Below, one piece after another: positions 1 through 8,906 of a stretch of 31,640 nt of DNA. The DNA is from CAZSXS01 sp964611385 (GTDB taxonomy: Bacteria; Bacillota; Clostridia; Lachnospirales; CAYPQA01), in assembly GCA_964611385.1 (NCBI GenBank), contig CAZSXS010000039.1, forward strand, positions 1 to 31,640, read 5' to 3'. Below the pieces are notes generated by a model. The model did no database searches. It had not been told where the DNA came from and saw only the letters and a program-made list of their open reading frames with translations. Position numbers and translations under genes: made by a program. Position 1 is the first letter of the stretch. Each line of letters opens with the position of its first letter.

Positions 1-58
1 CGGGAGGGAAAAACTTTTTTCGCCGTTTGAAAAAAGTTTTTCCCTCCCGCCCCCAAGG
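1..58. repeat. Palindromic intergenic repeat, copy 1 (cut by window edge)
   Basis: Positions 1-20 are a perfect inverted repeat of 30-49 around the 9-base loop CGCCGTTTG, followed by CCCCCAAGGT. The same design, with the same loop core GCCGTTTG, the same orientation and the same right flank, recurs at 12317-12382. The left flank of this copy lies outside the window. The stem differs between copies in a paired, compensatory way, which points to a structure being kept. It sits 34 bases before the sulfatase-maturase start. Confidence 0.8.
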
Positions 59-82
59 TCTTATCTTTTAAGGAGGGATACC

Positions 83-1222
83 ATGCCGCCGGTTCATTTG
101 TTGATTAAGCCTGCTTCTGGGCTCTGTAACCTGCGCTGTACTTATTGCTTTTACCATGATATCACCGAAAATAGGGAAACCAGCTCTTATGGCTTTATGT
201 CCGATGATACGCTTGAGCAGCTTGTAAAAAAAAGTTTGGACTATGCCGATCAGCGTGTTACCTTTGCCTTTCAGGGCGGGGAGCCGACCTTGATTGGCTT
301 GCCCTTTTATGAAAGGCTCACAGACTTGGTTTCGACATATAAAAAAGGCTTAAAGAAAGCCTTGACCGTTCACTTCGCTTTGCAAACGAATGGGATGAAT
401 CTCAATGAGGACTGGGCTCGGTTTTTTCATAAGCATCGTTTTTTGTTGGGCCTATCCCTGGATGGGTATAAGGAGACCAATGACCGGTACCGCTTGGACC
501 CCAAGGGAAATGGTACCTTTGCCACCATCATGAATGCCGCTAAACTCTTGGGGCAATTTCAGGTTGAGTATAACATACTCACTGTTGTCAACGCAAGCAC
601 GGCAAAACGGATCGAAAAAATATATCACTTTTATAAAAAATCTGGCTTCAAGTACTTGCAGTTTATCCCTTGCCTGGAACCTTTATTCCAAGAACCCTTC
701 CAAGAGGCGTATAGCTTGACCCCAAAGACTTACGAGTATTTTTTAAAAACCCTCTTCGACCTCTGGTATCGGGACGTGAAAAGCGGTGAGTTTATTTATA
801 TTCGCCAGTTCGAAAATTATATTGGTATGCTCCTGGGCTATCCGCCTGAATCCTGTGGTATGTCCGGCGTTTGCTCCATGCAAAACGTCATTGAGTCCGA
901 TGGCGGCGTCTATCCCTGTGACTTCTACGTCCTTGATGCCTACCGCCTTGGGAATCTGAATACAGATGGCTTCGAGGAGATCAATGCAAGACGAAAGGCT
1001 CTGGGCTTTATCGAACAGTCCACTCACTTTCATCCCAAGTGTTCTGCTTGTAAACATGTCGAACTCTGTAGGGGTGGCTGCCGCCGGGATCGAGAAGCTT
1101 TTTTGCCAGAAAAAGGACACTTTTCTTTAAATCGTTTTTGTTCTTCTTTTGAGGGTTTCTTTGAGTATTCTAGGGCTAGAATGTTTGAAATTTGTGAAGA
1201 TGTTCTGAAAAGACGAAACTAA
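83..1222 (+). CDS. Anaerobic sulfatase-maturating enzyme (radical SAM/SPASM)
   Basis: This cytoplasmic radical SAM enzyme is predicted to oxidise an active-site Cys or Ser of a sulfatase to formylglycine without oxygen. The N-terminus (MPPVHLLIKPASGLCNLRC) closely follows the Clostridium perfringens enzyme. The radical SAM cluster motif CNLRCTYC gives Cys15, Cys19 and Cys22, and FAFQGGEPT follows. The C-terminal part carries the SPASM cysteines, including SCGMSGVC, YPCDFYVLD (with the Asp proposed as the catalytic base in the family) and CSACKHVELCRGGC. The length of 379 residues fits the family (about 370). The start at 83 has AGGAGG at 71-76. No sulfatase gene is in the window, so the substrate is encoded elsewhere or the enzyme modifies another protein. 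The family call is firm; the substrate is unknown. Confidence 0.93.
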   Translation: MPPVHLLIKPASGLCNLRCTYCFYHDITENRETSSYGFMSDDTLEQLVKKSLDYADQRVTFAFQGGEPTLIGLPFYERLTDLVSTYKKGLKKALTVHFALQTNGMNLNEDWARFFHKHRFLLGLSLDGYKETNDRYRLDPKGNGTFATIMNAAKLLGQFQVEYNILTVVNASTAKRIEKIYHFYKKSGFKYLQFIPCLEPLFQEPFQEAYSLTPKTYEYFLKTLFDLWYRDVKSGEFIYIRQFENYIGMLLGYPPESCGMSGVCSMQNVIESDGGVYPCDFYVLDAYRLGNLNTDGFEEINARRKALGFIEQSTHFHPKCSACKHVELCRGGCRRDREAFLPEKGHFSLNRFCSSFEGFFEYSRARMFEICEDVLKRRN

Positions 1223-1291
1223 TGTAAAGCCTAATCGTGCAATTTTAAAATTGTACTTAGAAAAATTGACCAATGCTCACGCCTTGAAATA

Positions 1292-1319
1292 TTGACAAGC
1301 CTTTGAATCAAGATATAAT
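1292..1319 (+). promoter_or_regulatory. Sigma-A type promoter for the purF-like/purL genes
   Basis: TTGACA at 1292-1297, a 16-base spacer and TATAAT at 1314-1319 match the consensus. It lies 66 bases before the ATG at 1385. I see no purine-riboswitch-like structure between it and the gene. Confidence 0.8.
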
Positions 1320-1384
1320 AGGCTTAGAGCTTGAAAAAGCGGCAATTTTTCCTTATTAAATTTAAAACCAGACAGGAGAAAAAT

Positions 1385-2791
1385 ATGGGCGGAATATTTG
1401 GCATTGCCTTAAACTGTGAATGCACCATGGACTTATTTTTTGGGACGGACTACCACTCTCACTTGGGAGTCAGCCGAGGAGGCTTAGCCGTATACAACGG
1501 AAAGAGCTTTTCTCATGCGATACACAAAATTCAAAATTCCCAATTCAGGTCTAAATTTGAGTCGGACTTGCCGGAATTGGTTGGTAATATGGGCATCGGA
1601 TGTATTTCCGACTTGGAGCCACAGCCGATTACGGTGCGTTCTCACCATGGGCACTACGCACTGACCACCGTGGGTCGAATCAATAATGTGGAAGAAATCA
1701 TTAAAGAGCTTTTCAAGAAGGGGAATACCCACTTCTTTGAGCTGTCTCACGGGAACGTGAATCAAACCGAGTTGGTTGCTGCGATTATTAACAGCCGCGA
1801 AAATCTGCTGGAAGGCATCCAAGCAGCCCAAAACCTCATTCAAGGCAGCTGCTCTTTGCTTTTGATGACCACGGAGGGGATTTATGCTGTTCGGGATCGT
1901 CTGGGGCGCACCCCTTTGATCATTGGTAAGGGCGAAAACGGCCACTGCGTTGGTACTGAAACCTGCTCGATGTCCAATATCGGCTACGAAGAAACTTATG
2001 AGCTGGGCCCGGCAGAAATCGTTTATATCAAGCCGGATGCCTTTGAAGTTGTGGCTCCAGCGCGCAAGAAAAAGCAAATCTGTGCCTTCCTGTGGACTTA
2101 TTATGGCTATCCTTCTTCTACCTATGAAGGGCGCAATGTGGAAAGTGTGCGCTACAAAAACGGTGAATTGATGGCGGATTACGATGATGTTCCTGTTGAT
2201 CTGGTCGGCGGCATTCCGGATTCTGGGATTGCTCATGCCATCGGCTATGCAAATCGGCGGAAAATTCCCTTTGCTCGCCCCTTTGTGAAGTATACACCCA
2301 CCTGGCCCCGTAGCTTTATGCCGAAAAATCAGGAAATCCGTAACTTGGTGGCTCATATGAAGTTACTCCCTGTGTCTAAGCTGATTCGGGATCAACGGCT
2401 TTTACTTTGTGACGACTCCATCGTTCGTGGTACTCAGTTGTCAGAAACCGCGGCCTACCTTTTTGACAAGGGTGCAAAGGAAGTCCATGTCCGCTCGTCT
2501 TGTCCTCCTATTTTACATTCCTGTAAGTTCCTTAATTTTTCTTCCTCTGCTTCTGACATGTCCTTGATTGCACGACGAGTCATTCGGGATATCGAAAACA
2601 CTGAGCATACGGTGCCGGAGGAATACATTGACCATAGCTCTCAGAAACATAAGCGGATGACAGTGGAAATCGGAAAGACCTTAAAACTGTCATCCCTGCT
2701 ATTTGCAACCTTGCCGGATATGATTAAGGCCATAGACTTGCCACAATGTGATATCTGTACCTACTGTTGGACAGGAAAGGAAGAGCTATGA
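1385..2791 (+). CDS. PurF-like amidophosphoribosyltransferase homologue lacking the catalytic cysteine
   Basis: PurF makes phosphoribosylamine from PRPP and glutamine, the first step of purine synthesis. The start at 1385 is chosen because AGGAG (1374-1378) lies 6 bases upstream and the protein then begins MGGIFGI, aligning with the CGxFG start of mature PurF. Codon 2 is GGC (Gly), so the glutaminase nucleophile Cys is absent. The transferase part looks intact: the PRPP loop DDSIVRGTQ is at about residues 343-351. Cysteines at about 233, 380, 458 and 461 (the last two in CTYCWTGK) match the four Fe-S ligands of Bacillus-type PurF. The gene overlaps purL by 4 bases (ATGA). It could use free ammonia, receive ammonia from another protein, or have a different role. 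It belongs to the PurF family, but I would not assume it is the cell's working PurF. Confidence 0.82.
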   Translation: MGGIFGIALNCECTMDLFFGTDYHSHLGVSRGGLAVYNGKSFSHAIHKIQNSQFRSKFESDLPELVGNMGIGCISDLEPQPITVRSHHGHYALTTVGRINNVEEIIKELFKKGNTHFFELSHGNVNQTELVAAIINSRENLLEGIQAAQNLIQGSCSLLLMTTEGIYAVRDRLGRTPLIIGKGENGHCVGTETCSMSNIGYEETYELGPAEIVYIKPDAFEVVAPARKKKQICAFLWTYYGYPSSTYEGRNVESVRYKNGELMADYDDVPVDLVGGIPDSGIAHAIGYANRRKIPFARPFVKYTPTWPRSFMPKNQEIRNLVAHMKLLPVSKLIRDQRLLLCDDSIVRGTQLSETAAYLFDKGAKEVHVRSSCPPILHSCKFLNFSSSASDMSLIARRVIRDIENTEHTVPEEYIDHSSQKHKRMTVEIGKTLKLSSLLFATLPDMIKAIDLPQCDICTYCWTGKEEL

Positions 2792-5700
2792 TTAAGAGAA
2801 TTTTAGTGGAAAAAATCGATTCGATTACTGCTAAGGAAAAGCTATTCGACCTGAAAAAAAACCTAGGCATTGAAGGCTTACGTGCCCTTAGGCTTTTCAA
2901 TTGTTATGATGTGGACGGGATTTCCGACGAGACTTTTGAGAAATGTAAAAATACGGTTTTTTCGGAGTCTCCTGTGGACAGGATTTTCACACAAGAAGCC
3001 ATTGTCAATACGCTGCAAGAGGATGAATACGCTTTTCGCGTAAAATTCCTGCCCGGGCAGTTTGATCAACGGGCTGATTCTGCGGTGCAGTGTATTCAGG
3101 CTGTGACGGAAAGGGAAGGGCTTGTGTCAAATGCTCAGCCCTCAGACAGTGCCCCCTTGGTCGAAACTTCCATACTCTACGTCTTGAAAGGCAGTCCGTC
3201 AAAAGCCTTGACTCAAGCGGAGATCAACCAGATTAAGGCTTACTTTATCAACCCTGTAGAATGCTGCGAGGCTTCCTTGACAATCCCCGAGCGGCTGGGG
3301 CTTGCTACGTCAGAAGGCGAGGATACAAAGGAAGTCTTCGATTTTATAGCCTTCAAGCAAGAGCAGCTGGAGCACCTGCATAAGAAAATGAGTATGGCTA
3401 TGAGCTTAGCCGATCTTTTGCATTGCCAAGACTATTTTAAGACCGAGCAAAGAAACCCAACTGAAACCGAGTTAAAGGTGTTGGATACGTACTGGTCGGA
3501 TCATTGCCGCCATACGACCTTTTTGACGGAGATTGAGGACGTTGCCTTTGAAGAGGGGGCGTTTAAGCCCTTGTTTCAGGAGGCTTACCGCACTTACTTG
3601 AACGAATTCGAAAAGCTAGGAAAAGGGAAAAATCCTACCCTTATGAGTCTTGCCACCTTGGCGATGAAGGCCTTGCGCAAGAAAGGTTATTTGCAGGATT
3701 TGGATGAAAGCGACGAGATTAATGCTTGCAGCATCAATATAAAAGTACAGACGGAAAACGGAGCAGAAGACTGGATTTTGATGTTCAAGAATGAAACACA
3801 CAACCATCCTACAGAGATTGAGCCCTTCGGTGGGGCGGCTACTTGCTTGGGCGGGGCCATACGCGACCCCCTTTCGGGCAGAACCTATGTCTATCAAGCT
3901 ATGCGCGTGACTGGCTCTGGTGATCCTCGCATAGAAATCAAAGACACCTTAAAAGGCAAGCTTCCGCAACGAAAAATCACCCTGGGGGCGGCAGCTGGTT
4001 ACAGCGCCTACGGCAACCAGATCGGCCTGGCTACAGGCTTGGTTCGGGAGATTTACCATGAGGGCTATGTGGCTAAAAGAATGGAAATCGGTGCGGTTTT
4101 GGGGGCAGCCAAGAAGTCGCATATTTTCCGCGCTGAGCCTACGGCTGGAGATGCGGTCATCCTTGTTGGGGGACGCACAGGCCGGGACGGCTGCGGAGGC
4201 GCTACAGGCTCCTCTAAGGGGCATACCCAGGATTCGCTTTTAGGTTGCGGTGCTGAGGTTCAAAAGGGTAATCCCCCCACGGAACGGAAGCTGCAAAGAC
4301 TCTTTAGAAATCCTGAGGCCGCAAGGCTGATTAAACGTTGTAACGACTTTGGTGCTGGAGGCGTGTCCGTTGCGGTGGGAGAGCTTGCACCGGGACTGGT
4401 GATCGACTTGGATCAGGTTCCTAAGAAGTACGAAGGCCTTAACGGGACGGAGCTTGCCATTTCGGAGTCCCAGGAGCGTATGGCTGTGGTGGTTGCTAAA
4501 GAGGATGTGGAGCGCTTTATTGCCTTTTCTAGGGAAGAAAATCTGGAAGCTGTTCAGATTGCTCAAGTCACAGATGAAAACCGCCTAGTCATGAGCTGGA
4601 AGGGAAAGAAGATTGTCAATATTTCCCGTGATTTTTTGAATTCCAACGGAGCTAAGCAAAGCACAAAGGTTCAGGTCATGAATCCAGATCAGGAGGCTTT
4701 GTTGACGGAGCTTGGACTTGGTCATGAGCTATCAGCTGAGTTAGACCTTTCCACCTGCGGGCAGAAAGGCCTAGGCGAGCGCTTTGATTCCACCATCGGT
4801 GTCAACACCGTGCTGATGCCCTTTGGGGGTAAGTATCAAATGACACCCATCGAGGCTATGGCGGCTAAAATCCCAGTCGAAGGGGATACAGATACCGTCA
4901 GCTTGATGAGCTATGGCTACAACCCTAAGCTTTCGACAATCAGTCCCTTCCATGGAGCGGTTTATGCCTTGCTTGAATCCATTGCGAAGATCGTAGCCAC
5001 AGGGGGAGACTATTCGAAAATCAGACTCACCTTGCAGGAGTATTTTGAAAGACCCGGCAAAGAACCCAGTCGCTGGGGTAAGCCTTTTGCGGCGCTTTTG
5101 GGAGCCTACTATACACAAATGATGCTAAAAATTCCAGCAATCGGTGGAAAGGACAGCATGTCCGGCAGCTTTATGGATCTGGATGTTCCGCCTACCTTGG
5201 TTTCCTTTGCCGTCAATGTATCCGATGCGAAGCAGGTGGTTTCACCGGAATTGAAAAAGGTCGGGAGCAATCTTTTTTATCTGGATATGGAGTATGATGC
5301 GTATTTCATGCCTAACTTTGAACGCTTGAGTCAAAACTTCAAGGCTATTCAGGGGCTGATCCAAGATGGAAAGCTGCTGGCAGTCAGAAGTATTGGAGCT
5401 GGTGGCCTTAGACAAGCGCTCTTGGAAATGAGCCTTGGAAATCGTATTGGGCTTCGGGTCAAGACGCCAACGACAAAAGGCTTATACGGCGCTTTTGTGG
5501 TTGAAACGAATCTAAGCTTGGATGAAATAGAGGCTAGTACAGGAATGAAATGGGCCAATCTGGGTATAACTACCGATGAAGGTTTCTATTATAATGAAGA
5601 AACTTATTCATTGCCGACCCTTGAGGCGGCTTGGCTGCGTCCATTGGAGGCAATCTTCCCTACTGGCTTGCTCAAGTCAAGCGAGGATCACTTGCAAGAG

Positions 5701-6672
5701 AAGAACGCACAGGCTGATGTAGGTACTAGCAGTGGCTGTACGGGTGAAGACAACAACGGCAGTGTACCTGACGGAACGCAACCCATAGCGCTTGACATCC
5801 CCATCCGTGAGTATCCCAAGCAGGCTTACTCAAACCCAGCTTCTAGTCCTTTCAGGCGCTCTATGCAGCTTGGTGCTAAGCCTACTGTTTTTATGCCTGT
5901 CTTCCCTGGTACCAATTGCGAGTATGACATGAGCAAGGCCTTTGTAAAAGCAGGGGCACAGGTACAGACACTGGTGATCCGAAACCTAACGGTAGCTGAG
6001 CTGGAGGAAAGCATTAATGAAATGGCCAAGCGAATTGGCGAAAGCCAGATGATCGCGCTACCGGGTGGCTTTAGTGCCGGTGATGAGCCGGAGGGCAGCG
6101 GAAAGTTTATAGCTGCTGTATTCAGAAACCCAAGACTCACAGAGGCGGTCAGAGCACTTCTGGCTCGTGATGGGCTGATGCTGGGAATCTGTAACGGTTT
6201 CCAAGCCTTGGTTAAGCTCGGCTTGCTACCTTACGGAGACATTAGTCCCATCCGTGAGGACAGTCCTACCCTCACCTTTAACGAAATCAATCGTCACATC
6301 TCCTGTCTGGCTCGCACCAGGGTACTTTCAAACAAGTCGCCTTGGCTGTGGCTCTCTCCGCTGGGAGAAGCTTCTTTAGTACCTGTATCTCACGGCGAAG
6401 GGCGCTTTGTGGCCAAGGAGAGCGTCTTAAAGCAACTGGCTGAACAAGGGCAGATCGCCACGCAGTATGTGGACTTCGACAACAAGCCTTCCATGGACAT
6501 CCGCTTCAACCCCAACGGCTCCATGCTGGCCATAGAAGGGATCACAAGCCTGGATGGACGGATCCTGGGCAAGATGGGCCATTCCGAGCGCATCGCGCCG
6601 AATCTATACAAGAACTGTCCCGGCAACTTTGACACGCGTATTTTCGAAGCAGGCGTTCGGTACTTTTCTTAA
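2788..6672 (+). CDS. purL: Phosphoribosylformylglycinamidine synthase, single-chain
   Basis: This ATP- and glutamine-dependent enzyme converts FGAR to FGAM in purine synthesis. The 1,294-residue protein combines all parts in one chain. There is an N-terminal PurS-like region, then the linker with TYWSDHCRHTTF. Two AIRS-like halves follow; the first carries GGAATCLGGAIRD and a glycine-rich GGRTGRDGCGGATG segment. A glutaminase domain covers about the last 260 residues. That domain has PGTNCEYD, PGGFSAGDE, the nucleophile Cys1135 in GICNGFQ, and a SHGEGRF motif with the catalytic His. A Ser/Gly/Asn-rich linker around 5690-5810 separates synthetase and glutaminase. The start at 2788 forms ATGA with the stop of the PurF-like gene, with AGGAAAGGA just upstream, so translation is probably coupled. 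Confidence 0.96.
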   Translation: MIKRILVEKIDSITAKEKLFDLKKNLGIEGLRALRLFNCYDVDGISDETFEKCKNTVFSESPVDRIFTQEAIVNTLQEDEYAFRVKFLPGQFDQRADSAVQCIQAVTEREGLVSNAQPSDSAPLVETSILYVLKGSPSKALTQAEINQIKAYFINPVECCEASLTIPERLGLATSEGEDTKEVFDFIAFKQEQLEHLHKKMSMAMSLADLLHCQDYFKTEQRNPTETELKVLDTYWSDHCRHTTFLTEIEDVAFEEGAFKPLFQEAYRTYLNEFEKLGKGKNPTLMSLATLAMKALRKKGYLQDLDESDEINACSINIKVQTENGAEDWILMFKNETHNHPTEIEPFGGAATCLGGAIRDPLSGRTYVYQAMRVTGSGDPRIEIKDTLKGKLPQRKITLGAAAGYSAYGNQIGLATGLVREIYHEGYVAKRMEIGAVLGAAKKSHIFRAEPTAGDAVILVGGRTGRDGCGGATGSSKGHTQDSLLGCGAEVQKGNPPTERKLQRLFRNPEAARLIKRCNDFGAGGVSVAVGELAPGLVIDLDQVPKKYEGLNGTELAISESQERMAVVVAKEDVERFIAFSREENLEAVQIAQVTDENRLVMSWKGKKIVNISRDFLNSNGAKQSTKVQVMNPDQEALLTELGLGHELSAELDLSTCGQKGLGERFDSTIGVNTVLMPFGGKYQMTPIEAMAAKIPVEGDTDTVSLMSYGYNPKLSTISPFHGAVYALLESIAKIVATGGDYSKIRLTLQEYFERPGKEPSRWGKPFAALLGAYYTQMMLKIPAIGGKDSMSGSFMDLDVPPTLVSFAVNVSDAKQVVSPELKKVGSNLFYLDMEYDAYFMPNFERLSQNFKAIQGLIQDGKLLAVRSIGAGGLRQALLEMSLGNRIGLRVKTPTTKGLYGAFVVETNLSLDEIEASTGMKWANLGITTDEGFYYNEETYSLPTLEAAWLRPLEAIFPTGLLKSSEDHLQEKNAQADVGTSSGCTGEDNNGSVPDGTQPIALDIPIREYPKQAYSNPASSPFRRSMQLGAKPTVFMPVFPGTNCEYDMSKAFVKAGAQVQTLVIRNLTVAELEESINEMAKRIGESQMIALPGGFSAGDEPEGSGKFIAAVFRNPRLTEAVRALLARDGLMLGICNGFQALVKLGLLPYGDISPIREDSPTLTFNEINRHISCLARTRVLSNKSPWLWLSPLGEASLVPVSHGEGRFVAKESVLKQLAEQGQIATQYVDFDNKPSMDIRFNPNGSMLAIEGITSLDGRILGKMGHSERIAPNLYKNCPGNFDTRIFEAGVRYFS

Positions 6673-6704
6673 TGAGCGTAACAAAAATTATTAGGAGGTT
6701 TCAA

Positions 6705-7712
6705 ATGGTAAAAGTAGGTATTAATGGTTTTGGACGTATTGGACGGCTTGTTTTCCGTGCGTCTTTAAACAGACCTGATTTGCAGGTTGTTGCTGTCAAT
6801 GACCCCTTCATCGACTTGGATTATATGGTCTATATGATTCAGTACGACTCCGTTCATGGACGCTTTAAGGGTGAGGTTTGCGTCAAAGACGGCAAACTCA
6901 TTGTAAATGGCAGAGAGATCGCTGTTTATGCTTCTAAGGAACCAAAGGATATTCCTTGGGGCAATGACGGGGCTGACTATGTGGTTGAGTCCACAGGCGT
7001 ATTCACCACCGTTGACACTGCTTCTGCTCACTTTGAAGGCGGCGCAAAGAAAGTGGTTATCAGTGCGCCTTCCAAGGATGCCAGAATGTTTGTTATGGGT
7101 GTTAACCACAAGGAATACACCAAGGATCTAAAGGTTGTTTCCAACGCCTCCTGTACAACGAACTGCCTTGCACCTTTGGCAAAGGTTATTAACGACAGCT
7201 TTGGGATTGAAGAAGGGTTGATGTCCACCGTCCACTCCACAACCGCTACCCAAAAGACCGTTGACGGTCCTTCCAAGAAGGATTGGAGAGGTGGACGTGC
7301 TGCTGCTGCAAACATCATCCCCTCCTCAACCGGCGCGGCTAAGGCCGTTGGCGAGGTAATCCCCGAATTGAAAGGTAAGTTAACGGGTATGGCCTTCCGT
7401 GTTCCTACCATTGACGTTTCCGTAGTGGACCTGACTTGCAAACTTAAGAAGGAAGCTACCTACGATGAGATCAAAGCTGTTGTAAAGGCGGCTTCAGAGA
7501 AAGAAATGAAAGGCATTTTAGCTTACACCGAGGATGCCGTTGTTTCTACAGACTTTATTGGTGAGTGTGCTACTTCGGTATTTGATGCCGAGGCCGGTAT
7601 CGCCCTGAACAAGAGCTTCGTGAAGCTGGTGGCGTGGTATGATAATGAGTGGGGGTACTCAAATAAAGTTCTTGACTTAATTCAACACATGGCTTGCGTT
7701 GACGCTCAATAA
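6705..7712 (+). CDS. gap: Glyceraldehyde-3-phosphate dehydrogenase, type I
   Basis: This is the glycolytic enzyme that oxidises glyceraldehyde 3-phosphate to 1,3-bisphosphoglycerate with NAD. The protein has 335 residues, the usual length. It begins MVKVGINGFGRIGR, has Asp33 for NAD ribose binding, the active-site motif SNASCTTNCLAP (Cys150), His177 and WYDNEWGYS near the end. An upstream ATG at 6672 would add 11 residues, but AGGAGG at 6693-6698 sits 6 bases before 6705 and the family starts there. Only 32 bases separate it from purL and I see no promoter in that gap, so it may be read from the purine transcript. It is followed by a strong terminator. A gap gene directly after purL, not in a pgk/tpi cluster, is an uncommon neighbourhood. 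Confidence 0.97.
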   Translation: MVKVGINGFGRIGRLVFRASLNRPDLQVVAVNDPFIDLDYMVYMIQYDSVHGRFKGEVCVKDGKLIVNGREIAVYASKEPKDIPWGNDGADYVVESTGVFTTVDTASAHFEGGAKKVVISAPSKDARMFVMGVNHKEYTKDLKVVSNASCTTNCLAPLAKVINDSFGIEEGLMSTVHSTTATQKTVDGPSKKDWRGGRAAAANIIPSSTGAAKAVGEVIPELKGKLTGMAFRVPTIDVSVVDLTCKLKKEATYDEIKAVVKAASEKEMKGILAYTEDAVVSTDFIGECATSVFDAEAGIALNKSFVKLVAWYDNEWGYSNKVLDLIQHMACVDAQ

Positions 7713-7793
7713 GGCTGAGCCTTTTACGCATAGGAGACGGAGTATGGTCTTCTCTATATGGACAGGCTTTTCTATAACCAAGCCAATTATAAC

Positions 7794-7835
7794 AAAAAGG
7801 CTTACCAAACGCTGAAACGTTTGGTAAGCCTTTTT
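7794..7835. terminator. Bidirectional Rho-independent terminator
   Basis: An 18-bp perfect inverted repeat (7794-7811 and 7818-7835) with a 6-base loop has A-tract and T-tract ends on both sides. It lies between gap (+) and clpP (-) and can serve both. Confidence 0.93.
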
Positions 7836-7884
7836 GTGTGTCGAAAAAAGTCTAAGCTACTGGGCTTGGGCAGAAACCAAATTG

Positions 7885-8496
7885 CTAGAAGGGTGCCGTG
7901 TGACATAAGGCACGTTTTGAGATAATGGAGTCAATTATGCCATAAGCTTTGGCTTCTTCTGCGGTCATAAAATTATCGCGGTCTGTATCATGTTCTATTT
8001 CTTCAATTGTCCGCCCAGTGTTTTGTGCTAATAGTCGATTTAATCTTTTCTTATTTTTTTGCATATAGTCAGACATGATCTTAATGTCGCTGGCTGGGCC
8101 TTTAATTCCGCCGGATATAGCAGGTTGATGAATCATAATTTCAGAGTTTGGTAAGGCAAATCTTTTTCCGCGAGTGCCTGCTGCAAGTAAAAAGGAACCA
8201 AAACTTGCGGCGAGTCCAACGCAAATGGTAGATACATCACATTTGATATAATTCATTGTATCAAATATAGCAAAGCCAGCCGTCACGGAACCACCCGGAC
8301 TGTTAATATAAAGACTTATATCTTTGTCGGGGTCTTGACTTTCTAAAAACAATAACTGAGCTGTAATTAAGCTGGCTGTGGTGTCGTTTATATCCTCTCC
8401 CAAGAAAATAATTCTATCAGCCAAGAGTCTGGAGAAAATATCGTAACTTCTTTCTCCTTTGTTTGTCTGTTCTATCACATATGGTATTGTGCTCAT
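7885..8496 (-). CDS. clpP: ClpP-family serine protease, probably a second ClpP
   Basis: ClpP forms a barrel-shaped cytoplasmic protease that degrades proteins fed by Clp ATPases. The 203 residues include the catalytic triad: Ser98 in LAASFGSF, His123 in MIHQPAI, and Asp174 in DTDRDNF (a two-residue shift from the Staphylococcus numbering). The N-terminus STIPYVIEQTNKGERSYDIFSRLL is typical. The start at 8496 is chosen because its ATG overlaps the stop of the upstream AraC gene (ATGA). GAGGT lies about 10 bases before it, and an in-frame ATG at 8514 lies inside that gene. No ClpX, ClpA or ClpC gene or trigger factor gene is beside it, unlike the usual housekeeping copy. The SGGIKGPAS segment after His123 differs from the common GGAQGQA. 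The base composition is visibly more AT-rich than the flanking genes. Confidence 0.93.
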   Translation of the reverse strand: MSTIPYVIEQTNKGERSYDIFSRLLADRIIFLGEDINDTTASLITAQLLFLESQDPDKDISLYINSPGGSVTAGFAIFDTMNYIKCDVSTICVGLAASFGSFLLAAGTRGKRFALPNSEIMIHQPAISGGIKGPASDIKIMSDYMQKNKKRLNRLLAQNTGRTIEEIEHDTDRDNFMTAEEAKAYGIIDSIISKRALCHTAPF

Positions 8497-8906
8497 GCAG
8501 CTCTGACCTCGCATTTCATAGCAAATTTATAAGTTATCATAAAGTTATTGCTTATGGTAAATCTGCTTAATTTAGGGATGTGAATCCCAATTATTCTATA
8601 TCTTTGTGGTGTATAGAGATATAGTTGTCTAAAAGCAAGAGTAAATGATTGCTGTGAGTCATAATTTGATTCATGGGCAATTTCAATGATAGGCTTCTTG
8701 GTATTGACAAGTTTTTCGGCGGCCACAGTAAGTCTGCGTGTTTGAATGTACTTATAAGGTGTGAGCCCCACACGCTCTGAAAACAATCTGTTCAAGTGAA
8801 ATTTTGAGTAACCTACTTTATAAGCAACTTCGTTTAAACTTAATTTGCCATCAAGATTATCCTCAATATAATCGATAGCCTTCATTATTATGTTATTATC
8901 TCCCAT
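8493..8906 (-). CDS. Short AraC-family transcription regulator
   Basis: Residues 5-105 form the two helix-turn-helix motifs of the AraC/XylS DNA-binding domain (LSLNEVAYKVGYSKFHLNRLF, then IIEIAHESNYDSQQSFTLAFRQLYLYTPQRYR). Relatives with an N-terminal HTH usually continue into an effector-binding domain, but this protein ends after only about 30 more residues (137 in all), so it looks C-terminally shortened. Its stop codon overlaps the clpP start by 4 bases, which makes it the first gene of a two-gene unit. GGAG lies 9 bases before the ATG. Dyads at 8957-8972 and 8985-9011 lie upstream and could bind the protein; this is inference. Confidence 0.85.
   Translation of the reverse strand: MGDNNIIMKAIDYIEDNLDGKLSLNEVAYKVGYSKFHLNRLFSERVGLTPYKYIQTRRLTVAAEKLVNTKKPIIEIAHESNYDSQQSFTLAFRQLYLYTPQRYRIIGIHIPKLSRFTISNNFMITYKFAMKCEVRAA

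Noticed and set aside
1484..2356. 290-residue open frame on the minus strand
   Set aside because: It lies wholly inside the PurF-like gene, has no ribosome binding site and resembles no family. It is a shadow of the real gene.
7744..7815. Small 23-codon frame after gap
   Set aside because: It runs into the terminator stem, and nothing suggests a conserved peptide.
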